Below, piece after piece: positions 24,475-34,108 of a DNA stretch of 64,000 nucleotides; position 1 is the stretch's first letter; every line of letters starts with the position of its first letter. The translations under genes and the position numbers were made by a program. This DNA is from Lineus longissimus (lineage: Eukaryota; Nemertea; Pilidiophora; Heteronemertea; Lineidae): the NCBI RefSeq assembly GCF_910592395.1, contig NC_088322.1, forward strand, positions 808,001 to 872,000. Direction: 5' to 3'. The notes under the pieces were generated by a model. It searched no databases and had not been told where the DNA came from. It saw only the letters and a program-made list of their open reading frames with translations.

Positions 24475-26109
24475 TCACCTAAGACCTTTTATGTTTTTTA
24501 CTGTTTTACGTGATTTTAAGGCTTTAACACCCTCTATTAAACCATAGATTATGGAGCTCACAATAGCAATAACTGCTATGATCAGATGTTCAGCTAGAAA
24601 GCCAACAACTGCACCAATTGTTTTCAGGAGAAATGATACGATAGAACCGATGATTCCCGGTAAAGCCGCAGCTGATTTCTTGGCTAGTTCTTTTAGCCAT
24701 TCAGCAAACTTCTTGAGACCTTCTTTTACTTTATCTGATATTGATGGTTTTGGTCCTGGTCCAGGTTCTGGTGTAGGTCCAGGAGTTGGTTCTGGTCCTG
24801 GAGTTGGGTCTGGTCCTGGAGTTGGTTTTACAGATTTAGTGGCACCACTTAAAGCACTACTGATACTGAGACCTAGAGTTGTAAATGTCATTACAACAGC
24901 TGTTATTATGACGCTAATGGTTACACCATACGTCTTAAAAAGTAACTTTATTCTGTCCTTCAGAGGAATAGTTGAATCTGGTTTCTTTAGAACATCAACA
25001 ATTAAACGTTTAATTTTTCTAGTTTGTGACTCCCTGTCATTGTCTAACCTCCATACCTTTGACTGTTCCTCATGCAATTTGTCATTTAGTTCATCTATTT
25101 GCTTTTTCAACTCCCCTTTATCTTTAATATCTTCTTCTACAGACTTTACATAGTCTCTTTCTAAGTTTTTAAGCTTATCTTCTAGTTCTTGTATTTGCAT
25201 GTCCTTATCCCTCTTTACTGCAGCTAGATCATCACCAGCCTGTTTTAACCCTCTAAGTTCTCTCAAGGCATATTCAGTAAAACCCAGTGATTTAAGTTCA
25301 TCATCATTAGAATCTATCAGTTTATCTATTGGTTTGTTTGAACTGTTTACCTCATTAATTAATATATCTGTTTGAGTGGACGCAGATTTAGGTTCCCTTA
25401 CTGGTGGGTCAGGTGCAATCATACCTCTAATCATGTTAGCAAATCTAGTACCAAACTTATTCTTTAATGTGCCTTCAGAAAGGAATTTACCATCTGATTT
25501 AATTAAAGGAATGATAAAGGCATTCCCTCCATTAGGATTAGGAATTTTATTCATATTGTTCTTTTGTTGTTCTGTAAAGTTTGCTAATTCTCCTTTTGTA
25601 GGAAAGAAGTAAGGTTCCTCGTTGTGCAAATAAATACGTGTTGCTAGTTTACTTAGTTTGTTAGGGTCATATTTCCATTTACCACTTTTTTTCAATGCTG
25701 TATCAAGTTTATCCTCTTTATCATCTAGAAATGACTCCTTTTCCATCAATTCAGGGACAATACCTCTTGGCCTTTCTGGTATACTTAATGAAGTTTCATC
25801 AGTAAGATTTTCACCTCCTGTGTTGTATGTTGTGCCTGGCCTTTCTGGAGTTTTAGTGAATGAAGTTTCATCAGTAAGATTTTCACCTCCTGTGTTGTAT
25901 TTTGTGTCATCATCTTTAAACTTTTTATTAACACCAAAGATATCATCATAATTTTCACCTCCTGTGTTGTATGTTGTGTCATCATATCGAGGCTTTGGAT
26001 TAATACCAAAGATATCAACATAATCCTCAGGTTTGTAATCAGATTCGTAATCAGGATTGTAATGTGGATAGTAATCATCCATTTCATAATCTTCACCTCC
26101 TTCAGCCAT
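24475..26109 (-). CDS. Large Polinton protein with coiled coil and membrane segments
   Basis: 544 residues. An acidic N-terminus holds three YNTGGEN repeats (about 45-105). A long coiled coil spans about 285-365 (ELEDKLKNLERDYVKS and following). A hydrophobic segment (SVIITAVVMTFTTLGLSI) is near 400, then a PTPGP repeat linker, an amphipathic region (LKKFAEWLKELAKKSAAALP) and a strong membrane region near the end (VVGFLAEHLIIAVIAIVSS). The C-terminal lysine/alanine helix plus membrane segment matches a protein I associate with animal Polintons. It may be a virion membrane or fibre-like protein; function unknown. The frame is intact. Confidence 0.65.
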   Translation of the reverse strand: MAEGGEDYEMDDYYPHYNPDYESDYKPEDYVDIFGINPKPRYDDTTYNTGGENYDDIFGVNKKFKDDDTKYNTGGENLTDETSFTKTPERPGTTYNTGGENLTDETSLSIPERPRGIVPELMEKESFLDDKEDKLDTALKKSGKWKYDPNKLSKLATRIYLHNEEPYFFPTKGELANFTEQQKNNMNKIPNPNGGNAFIIPLIKSDGKFLSEGTLKNKFGTRFANMIRGMIAPDPPVREPKSASTQTDILINEVNSSNKPIDKLIDSNDDELKSLGFTEYALRELRGLKQAGDDLAAVKRDKDMQIQELEDKLKNLERDYVKSVEEDIKDKGELKKQIDELNDKLHEEQSKVWRLDNDRESQTRKIKRLIVDVLKKPDSTIPLKDRIKLLFKTYGVTISVIITAVVMTFTTLGLSISSALSGATKSVKPTPGPDPTPGPEPTPGPTPEPGPGPKPSISDKVKEGLKKFAEWLKELAKKSAAALPGIIGSIVSFLLKTIGAVVGFLAEHLIIAVIAIVSSIIYGLIEGVKALKSRKTVKNIKGLR

Positions 26110-26119
26110 AATTACTTAT

Positions 26120-27481
26120 TTATCTAACCATAAAAACAATCAATGTACCAACAACTGAGTAAAGCATGAATTTAATTGTTTCATGAGTATCACCCACCTT
26201 CTCAACTTTGGTGTCAAGTTTAGTAGTAGTAGGAGTATTCTTTGAGGTTTCAGTTGTTTTTGGTGTATCAACATTACTCTTTGGTGTATGACTAGTCATT
26301 GATGTACCAACGCTACTCTTAACTCTTATTTTCTTAGAACTATTTCCTTCCATCAGTGGTGGTGGTAAGGTCTTTTTGTGGTTAATGTCATTCTTACCGG
26401 GTTTGGCATTTTTTGGTGCTATTAAAATGTTATTATTGTAGTTATCCAGCTTACCAATAACGAGTACCATATTTGATCCTATGACATACAATCCTGGTGC
26501 TATTACATAATCTAGTCTTGTATGAGTGTCACTCACTGCTTTTTGATATCTTTGAATTGAAGTGGGAATATCAGGATGTTGATTAATCGAGTCCTTTAAT
26601 AGTTTGTTAAATTCCTTCTGAGCATCCAATTCTGTACCCGGTACTCCAATTATTGGTGTTCTGGTCAACGCCTGAGCACCCAGAATACAGTAAACATATG
26701 TTCTTATTGTGTCATTCAACCTCTCTATTCCAGGATTAGAGAAACCATTTGATTTAAATATCATGAATTGTTGATAGGTTTGACATTCATTTTGTGTAAT
26801 TACATCAAATACATTCTTGTGTCTCCTGACATGATCCTTGATGAAAATATCTGGATATTTGAAATTAGCCATTCCAGCATCCCAGTCTTTACTGAACATC
26901 GGTGGCATTCTATTTTCATGAACTTGCATGAGGAAGAAATTGATTTTAGAATCATTGATGTAATATCCGGGATCAGTTATGTTCGGGTTGTAATCCGGTA
27001 CACTCCATGACCTCCAACCACCGTTATTTTCAAACACCGAGAAATCGTACTCGTCTTTTAAACCAAATTCACTCAATAACCCTCCTAGTTTCCTACGGTT
27101 AATGTTATTGTTTGTCTCATTAAAATCACTTTCACCTGGAATTGGTATCTCTAGATTCTTCATGATCTTCAATATTTGATAGTAAACATGAAACCTGTAA
27201 ATTGACCTTATCAATGGGTCACTGTGATTCAAGTGATCGTCTATTGAAATACCACAACCTGTTGTAGCAAACCAAACAGCCGTGTTAAATTGGTTCTGGT
27301 AAAACGATAATGGATTCTTTTCCAGTCGTAGACAGTCTTTCTTATTTTTCAGGCTCAAAAACCCAGGTGTTATCTTAGTTTCTTGTAGTCTGAAGAAATT
27401 GTTAGTGTTAACAGTTACTTCTAAATTAAAGAAGTCATAGGTGAATTTACTTTTATGTTGATTTGCTATTGGATAATACAT
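26120..27481 (-). CDS. Conserved Polinton protein with C-terminal membrane anchor
   Basis: 453 residues; start in GTAAATTAAATG. The segment NPLSFYQNQFNTAVWFATTG (about 56-75) followed by CGISIDDHLN is a pattern I associate with a large conserved Polinton protein. A T/S/K-rich linker (about 385-430) precedes a C-terminal transmembrane helix (FMLYSVVGTLIVFMV). It is the outermost gene at the right end and is followed after 10 bases by the 24475 gene in the same direction, so the two may be co-transcribed. Function unknown. Confidence 0.7.
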   Translation of the reverse strand: MYYPIANQHKSKFTYDFFNLEVTVNTNNFFRLQETKITPGFLSLKNKKDCLRLEKNPLSFYQNQFNTAVWFATTGCGISIDDHLNHSDPLIRSIYRFHVYYQILKIMKNLEIPIPGESDFNETNNNINRRKLGGLLSEFGLKDEYDFSVFENNGGWRSWSVPDYNPNITDPGYYINDSKINFFLMQVHENRMPPMFSKDWDAGMANFKYPDIFIKDHVRRHKNVFDVITQNECQTYQQFMIFKSNGFSNPGIERLNDTIRTYVYCILGAQALTRTPIIGVPGTELDAQKEFNKLLKDSINQHPDIPTSIQRYQKAVSDTHTRLDYVIAPGLYVIGSNMVLVIGKLDNYNNNILIAPKNAKPGKNDINHKKTLPPPLMEGNSSKKIRVKSSVGTSMTSHTPKSNVDTPKTTETSKNTPTTTKLDTKVEKVGDTHETIKFMLYSVVGTLIVFMVR

Positions 27482-27553
27482 TTAATTTACTTGAATTTTT
27501 TCCTTGAATTTTGGATAATGAAGATAGTAAAAAAGCCATTTATTTTAATGGAA

Positions 27554-27764
27554 TAACCCATTGAGCTCTAGTATTCCCTCACCATTTCATTGACCATTTC
27601 ATTGCAACGCTTCACTGGGAATCTCATGAATGATAGAAAGTGTATATTGCGGTGGATGGTTCTTTGGGGGTTGTAGGCTTATTTGGGGCAAAAGACCTGT
27701 AAGGTCTTTGGTCAAAAGGGCCTAAAACATAACCTAGTTCCTACCACCGCAATATACACTTTCT
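27554..27764 (-). repeat. Polinton right terminal inverted repeat, 211 bp
   Basis: Exact reverse complement of 8791-9001, with the same internal 130 bp imperfect palindrome at its outer end. Confidence 0.97.
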
Positions 27765-27770
27765 TATCAT
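27765..27770. repeat. Target site duplication, right (TATCAT)
   Basis: Matches 8785-8790 exactly. Confidence 0.95.
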
Positions 27771-27891
27771 CTTTATGGTCACCTTAATCCCACACCCAAA
27801 TTGTCCCTTCAAATCACGTGCACGGAGCTATATAAATACGATTGCCTTGTGCATGCACACTTCCGACTCCAAAAGAATCGACTCGAATCTT

Positions 27892-28082
27892 AGGTCTCGT
27901 TAGGAAGTTTTTCCCAAGTGAACGCGATGATGACGTGCCCCATTAACATGACGTAACATCTATTTTAAAATGCGTTTCCAAAGTGAATGCATGAGGACAA
28001 CCCATTTGTGTCGTATATCACCGGAAACGCCCGATTCCCCTGATTCTGCAGGATGTTATATCGGGCATTTTATTTCTTTAAA
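27892..28082 (+). repeat. Truncated AGGTCTC element, third copy
   Basis: Starts AGGTCTCGTTAGG and follows 6223-6415 closely, then breaks off after TTTATTTCTTTAAAT where the minus-strand LINE tail begins. The LINE may have inserted into it or replaced its other half. Confidence 0.8.
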
Positions 28083-28787
28083 TTATTTATTTATTTCTCG
28101 TACTCTCGTACATTTCAGGAAATTGTGCATTGTGCGCTTACATGATTAGGTGCATTGGACAAGACAAATAAGAAATGTAACACTGTTGTTTAATAACAAA
28201 CTACATATATATTACATAGTGGGGCGGCCACTCATGCGCATGCCAGATGCGTAATTGCATCCGACAGCTCATCTCTATCAAAGAGGTGATAATTACCCCT
28301 GTCCCTCATCAACAGAAGATCCCTGAGCACGCTACCTATGTCATTAATTTCGATTTCGCCAACTTGGTTTCCCCCTTCTAATCAGGTTGTCCCTATCGGT
28401 CCCTATCCTCTCACAAAGTACATTGATGTTTCCCCCGACAGAGGAAGTACTCCCGTAAAAAACTAATTTTGCAGACATTTCAACCAATTCGTTATTGCTT
28501 CTCAGAACAGTCTTAAGGAATTTTAAGAACCTGCTGTACAACTGAAACTCCGGTTTGTTATCCCGGCATATAGTAGGCAACAAATTTGAGTGAGTCCTAT
28601 ATGGTAATTTAAATAGATTCCTTATGCATTTCCTCCAGATCGTAAGCAATCTATCCATGTGCCTAGAAGAAAAGTCCCAGAGCACGCTGCCGTATAAACA
28701 CATGACATATGTTTTGAACAGGCGATATTTTACATCAATGTCGCAATGACCAAATGCGGAGACAAATGCGTTTGTTCGGGCAATCAT
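28083..28787 (-). pseudogene. 3' part of a minus-strand APE-RT non-LTR retrotransposon
   Basis: The frame at 28344-28787 encodes the post-RT part of a non-LTR polymerase (YVMCLYGSVLWDFSS, LLTIWRKCIRNLFKLPYRTH), and 28083-28343 is its non-coding tail. The remainder of the same element is at 30703-32745, so it is interrupted by the plus-strand element at about 28788-30702. Confidence 0.8.
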
Positions 28788-30702
28788 GTTTCTAATAGCT
28801 TCGTCAATAATAGCTTCATCAAAACAGGAATACTATTCGAACAAAATCGAAGAATTTGGCAGGGATAAAAAAGCAATTTTCAAACTAACAAACCACTTGA
28901 TGGGCAAATCAAAGGAAGTTATTCTCCCGAACCATCACTGTGCCAAGTCACTTGCAAATGATTTCAATCGGTTTTACCTAGAAAAGATTGAGCGTATTAG
29001 AGCAGGGTTGGACGATCACACAACTTCGTTAGGTGCCTTAGACAGGGACAGTGCTTTCCAGGGCAATTGTTTGTCCTCCTTCAGACAAATATCTGAAGAG
29101 GATGTTCGCACTGTCATTCTTAAGTCTGCCACCAAATCATGTGATCTGGATCCAATCCCAACTTGGCTCATGAAACAGTGTGTTTCGGAACTATCTCCCA
29201 TTATCACTTCCATGATAAATTCATCTTTGGACAATGCGGAGGTACCAGCCTCGTTAAAGACCGCGCATATACGCCCATTGTTGAAAAAAGCAGGGTTGGA
29301 TAAGGAAGAGCTAAAGAACTATAGGCCTGTTTCAAATCTCCCTTTTGTCTCAAAGGTTTTGAAAAAGGTAGTTGCATCTCAACTTGATGAGCATCTCCAG
29401 TTTATAATGATCTCTATGATCATAACCAGTCGGCCTATAAAGTGTTCCATTCCACCGAAACCGCTCTACTTAAAGTTCAATCGGACATTGCTGATGCCTT
29501 GGATAAAGGTGAGATTGTGCTCCTTCTCATGTTAGATATGTCGGCCGCTTTCGACACAATTGACCATTCAGTTTTGTTGGAGCGGCTTGAGCATTCCTTT
29601 GGTATCGATGGGAAAGCTCTTGCCTGGATAGGATCATATCTTTCGGAGAGGACTCAGTCTGTTGTGATAGGGGATAGTGTGTCAGACAACATGAATCTTA
29701 GATATGGCGTACCTCAAGGGTCTGTACTTGGCCTGAAGTTATACTGCTTGTACACGAAACCAATTGGTTCCATTTTCAGAAGTCATGACTTACCATATCA
29801 CCTATACGCTGATGACTCACAGAACTACTTGGCCATAAAACCATCTCTAGCTAACATCAATGAGGCCATAGTGTCGATAGAAACCTGTGTTAGTGACTTA
29901 AAGCCATGGCTTAAAGTCAATGGTCTTAAGCAAAATGATGAGAAAACTGAGTTCATGGCATTTTACCCAAAGCACCTCAAGCATTTCTGCCACGAGTTAT
30001 CACTGAGAATTGGTGGCTGTACAATCATTCCTGTTTCTTCGGTGCGAAACCTTGGAGCACTGATGGATTCGACGCTATCCATGGAGAACCATGTGAACCA
30101 TGTATCAAGAATATGCAATTTTCATTTGCGAAATATTGGCAGGATCAAACCTTATCTTAACCAAAACGCTTAGAAATCCTTGGTTCAAGCAACAGTAATC
30201 TCAAGATTGGATTACGCAAATGGACTTTTACATGGGATAACCAAGCATCAAGCTTCCAAACTTCAAAGAACTCAAAATGCAGCTGCTCGCTTGATCACTG
30301 GCACAAGAAAGAGAGAGCACATTACGCCGGTGCTGTACCAACTGCATTGGTTGCCTGTAGAGAGCAGAATCAAGTACAAGATACTCCTCTACACGTATAA
30401 AGCACTAAACAACACAGCGCCGGTGTACATGGCCAACCTCATTTCAAGACATCTGCCCGGGCGACGGTTGCGTTCCACGGACCAGTGCCTCCTGTTGGTG
30501 CCAAGAACAAGGACTAAAACCTATGGCACGCGGGCCTTCAAACAGGTGGCCCCGGTCCTATGGAACGCACTGCCGCTCGAGATCAAGATGAGCAGCACTG
30601 TCTCCATTTTTAAACGTTGATTGTTTAATCAATGTTTTATTAATATTTTTATCAGTTTTCTGAATAGGGCGCTATATAAATATTGTATAATAATAATAAT
30701 AA
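28788..30702 (+). mobile_element. CR1-like non-LTR retrotransposon, 5' truncated, nested
   Basis: It enters at the pre-RT region and ends with GGGCGCTATATAAAT plus an ATA/TAA microsatellite tail (30660-30702), typical of CR1-like 3' ends. It lies inside the minus-strand element that flanks it on both sides. No endonuclease domain remains. Confidence 0.8.
28795..30620 (+). pseudogene. Reverse transcriptase of the CR1-like element, broken
   Basis: The first frame (to about 29405) includes KSCDLDPIPTWLMKQC and LKNYRPVSNLPFVSK; the second (about 29405-30620) has AFDTIDH, GVPQGSVLG and the catalytic YADDSQ. The frames are joined by a shift near 29400-29410, and a TAG interrupts the second at 30171-30173, followed in the same frame by RLDYANGLLHG and a C-terminal region ending in WNALPLEIK. 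The element cannot make an intact enzyme. Confidence 0.88.
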
Positions 30703-32306
30703 GTGTCTGCTCGGCGTGGGGACCTATGATATGACCCAGGTGATTTGCTCTATCTTCTGCCACAAGTCGGTTGTCTTATAAATGCATTGGCTGCTTCTGC
30801 TCCAAACAATAGGAAGTGTGTTTTAATTACATTGAACAATAGTCTATACACCTCGGAAAATCTATCGCAAATCTTAAGCATTTGCTGCATGCCATGTCTG
30901 GTGGGGCACAATAGAACTGCATCATCAGCGTACGCCAATGCCCCTACAAAAAATTGGCCGATATAACATCTGAAACCCGACTTTTTCAAGTCCAGAAGCA
31001 TTTCATCCGAATAAATGCAAAATAAAATAGGGGACATCACTCCGCCCTCCTTTATACCATTTTTTACATTGATTACCCTACTGAGAGTGACCTTCCATTT
31101 CACTTGAACATACTGACACATGTACAGCGTTGCCAAGAATTTCGCAATCAATGGACAACATTTCTTTTTTACTAACAAAGTGAACAGCCTGGTATATTAA
31201 ATTCTTTTGAACGCACGACTGGCATCTAATAGCGTCACATAAACATTACTTCCATGAGATAGATAGTAGTCAACAACTTCTTTGAGCACAAATGTACACT
31301 GGGTGGTGGAGCTCTTTTTCTTAAACCCGAACTGAAGATCACATGAGCAAAAAACCTGAGGGCATTTTTCCATAATGATGTGGTCTAACACCTTACCTAA
31401 GACACTACTTAATGCAATCCCTCTATAGTTTTCGGAGTCGTTAATAGACGTTCTCTTGTTCTTGGGAATAGGAATTATAATCGACCTTTTGAAAGCCTCT
31501 GGTATGAAAGAATGAGACAACATAAGTGTGAAAAGCTCCGCTAGCCTCTTGTCAATTGCCTCTGTGCCATGAATCAAATGGTCACTAAATAGAGTCTTCT
31601 CACCATCATATTTTCCTTTATTCAGTTTGAGAATTGCAGATCGTACTTCAACTGCTGAAACAGTATGGCTAATGCAGCCACATCCGTTAGTTTCACATTG
31701 AGAGTCTATATCATTGCCCAAACCTCTGATTATGTCACTCATCTGTTCCTCGTCATAACCAACCGATGAGTACAAAGCTTCATATTTATCAGCAAATCTT
31801 CCGCGATGGATCTGTCATCCATAGCACCATCAATTCTCACCGCATAAGTCTGTTTCTTCTTTTTCCCCTATTGATCAGCTTCCAGAAGTCACTGTCATTA
31901 TTTTCCAAACATGCACCTCTATTCTATTACTCTCAGCTACCTTTTTCCCCCTTTTGGAGAGTTTGATGGCATGGTGGTATCTCGCCCTAGTTGTTTTACG
32001 GATCTCGAATACGAACCCTTGCCTTTGCGACCCCCGGCCTTCCAAATGATATGCCAAAACAAAGCCCTTTCTCTAAGCCCTCTAATATTTTCGTTCCACC
32101 CTGGAAAGGGTTTCGGACCTTTGGCCTGAGTATTAGCCTGACTAGGGAAACATTCTTCCCCTGCTGTTAAACATGCGCCGATAATATCATTGTGCAGAGT
32201 CTCGGTCACTTCCTTGTGGTCATTACATTTGAATGTATTACAGTAGTCACGTGCCATTCTTTCCATGGCGTTCACTTCCCGATCTCGATTCAACTTATAT
32301 TGCACA
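30703..32306 (-). pseudogene. Reverse transcriptase part of the minus-strand APE-RT element
   Basis: Minus-strand frames in order: 31937-32305 (linker, PGWNENIRGLRERA), 31197-31775 (RT with FKRSIIIPIPKNKR, NYRGIALSS, FGFKKKSSTTQC) and 30750-31178 (KEGGVMSPILF, catalytic YADDAVLL). They are separated by frame changes or stops near 31190 and 31780-31935. The C-terminal part continues at 28787 on the far side of the inserted CR1-like element. Confidence 0.85.
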
Positions 32307-32745
32307 ATGTGTTCTACGGTTAGTGAGTCCCATTAAGGCACATTTCGTCGGGCACCGGATGACTGCTCTTCATTATAAACATGTTCAATCTGCATGTTAA
32401 ACTCGACGGAGAGTGGCGAGTGATCAGAGAAGTTATCGATATCGTGAGTTACTCCATGGTTAGATATGTCCCCCAAAAGGTTCTCTGTCACAAAGAAATG
32501 GTCTAACACTGACCTGCTGTTATTTATTTTACTCTCGAAGGTAAAATCAATCTCACCAAAATCGCTGATAGTCTTAAGAGACTCTGACCGCAGGAATATC
32601 TCAAGTTTTCGAGTCGTGTTCAGATGCGTTCAGACCCAATCTACATTTAAATCACCTCCCAGAATTATTCGGTCAATGTCTTGTTGTGCAAACAGAGCAT
32701 TCAGTTCTTGCAAAGTGTCTTCGTACTAGGCGGGATTAGAGAGTA
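32307..32745 (-). pseudogene. APE endonuclease remnant of the same element
   Basis: Minus-strand translation has a GGDLNVDW-type motif (about 32638-32665), a DFTF segment, an RSVLDHFFV segment (about 32490-32520) and SDHSPL (about 32410-32430), in the order expected for the C-terminal half of an AP-like endonuclease. The 5' end of the element is missing beyond about 32745. Confidence 0.75.
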
Positions 32746-33163
32746 TTCGCACCCGCACGGTTAGCCAAACGACTACATTAGGTCATCAAATATTGCGGTC
32801 TTATGACGTTTACACATACGGTTTGGAGAGATCATTATCCGTAGCTAGTTACAATACGTGAGTGAAAAACGGTTTGACAAAACAGCATGATTATCCAAAA
32901 AAAATCTTCCCACAATGATAGTTTTTCTTTTAAAATCATTAATGAACAAATATCTTTGCAATTTTTGTGAAACATTTCGTTTCTGGCATTTGTATCCATG
33001 TTTATTTCACTTTTAAATATCTTGTTTATAGCCGTCCATAAGTGTCTTTTTCATTGATGTCCAAGGCAGTCAAAAGAGGCATTTCGCAATTTAACTGATT
33101 ACAAAATCAGCACTGTCAAGTCATCGACTTCTGTGCGGTCGTTACGTGTACACAGACCCTTAT
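32746..33163. other. No recognisable feature
   Basis: No gene or repeat supported. Confidence 0.5.
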
Positions 33164-33762
33164 AAGGCTGCGTATCCATAGGCTGTTCAGTGCCCTGCAC
33201 AACATTCCCTTTTTACCGCCTGGCGCGCCACACGGACAATGAACCTTCGTTGGTGTTATTGATCGTTCCCATAGGTTATGCCGTGTCACATTGCGGGCAT
33301 ATATGCACTGTGGATTGGGAATATAGGCCCATATTGGGATTGAACATGTCCATTCTTTTGCGAGTGAACAACACGGAAGCAATGTCTGAGGCGAAATTAA
33401 TTCAAGAGGTTCATCAACGGGAACTACTCTGGGACCCCGAAACTGATGATTATCATAACAAGCACTAACCTGTAATTTGTTGCATTAAAGTCAAGTTTTA
33501 TATACATGTACATGTCAATTTGATGTTGCAAGTGAAAATACAAGTTACTTGTATTTTCATTTTCAATATTCATAAGAAATTGTCTTCTGAAATAATGACA
33601 GCGTGCGGATAAACGCGATTGACCGCTGCGAAATGAGGACTACAAAGGCCTACATGACCAAAAAGGAACATCCAATGGAGACTCAGGGCATAGTGCCAGG
33701 TCACAAGGCTGTTACGCCATAACGCCACACTATACAAGGGCATACCCTATGGATACGCGGCC
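33164..33762. mobile_element. Short Harbinger-like element with a MADF remnant
   Basis: Inverted ends AAGGCTGCGTATCCATAGG (from 33164) and CCTATGGATACGCGGCCTT (to about 33764, overlapping the next TTA target) enclose about 600 bp. Inside, 33382-33468 (plus) starts with ATG and encodes LIQEVHQRELLWDPETDDYH, the opening of a MADF DNA-binding domain, then stops. It looks like an internally deleted derivative of an element that, like its neighbour, carried a MADF gene. Confidence 0.6.
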
Positions 33763-34108
33763 TTAAGCCTAGTTCATACTCCAACGCACGACCGCCAGCG
33801 ACCGACGCACGATCAAATTCTCGACGCCGACGTCGTGGTGTTGATTCATACTTTCGCGTGCGACGGCGATGGCCATCGGCGTCCGGACGCGCGTTCGGTC
33901 GGCGTGCGATATTAAAGAGTTCAACAAATTTGAACTCTCTGCGTCCGATCGCGGCGTCGTACCAATGAATGATCACTTTTCTGGTCATGGGACCAAGGAC
34001 TCATGTTTATGCATATTTTCAAAGGCGCCTTGTTCAAACTGGAAAGACGGGGAATGGGAATTGATTACGTCGTTTTACGCTTGAGCTTCCTCACATAACG
34101 AAGTTAAA

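Larger units (their letters stand above)
8791..27764. mobile_element. Polinton/Maverick (adintovirus-like) element, 18,974 bp
   Basis: Identical 211 bp terminal inverted repeats begin with AG and end with CT, and a perfect 6 bp duplication flanks the element. Inside are the hallmark Polinton genes: major capsid, minor capsid, packaging ATPase, retroviral-type integrase and protein-primed polymerase B, plus about a dozen accessory proteins. Plus-strand genes fill the left half and minus-strand genes the right half, with two exceptions: the ATPase (minus, in the left half) and the 20759 gene (plus, in the right half). Such elements are thought to be integrated forms of double-stranded DNA viruses. 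Identical ends indicate recent insertion, yet several genes are broken. I found no adenovirus-type cysteine protease. Confidence 0.97.

Noticed and set aside
24551-25153. 200-codon plus-strand frame opposite the large accessory protein
   Set aside because: Shadow of the 24475-26109 gene, lacking its own domain or start motif.
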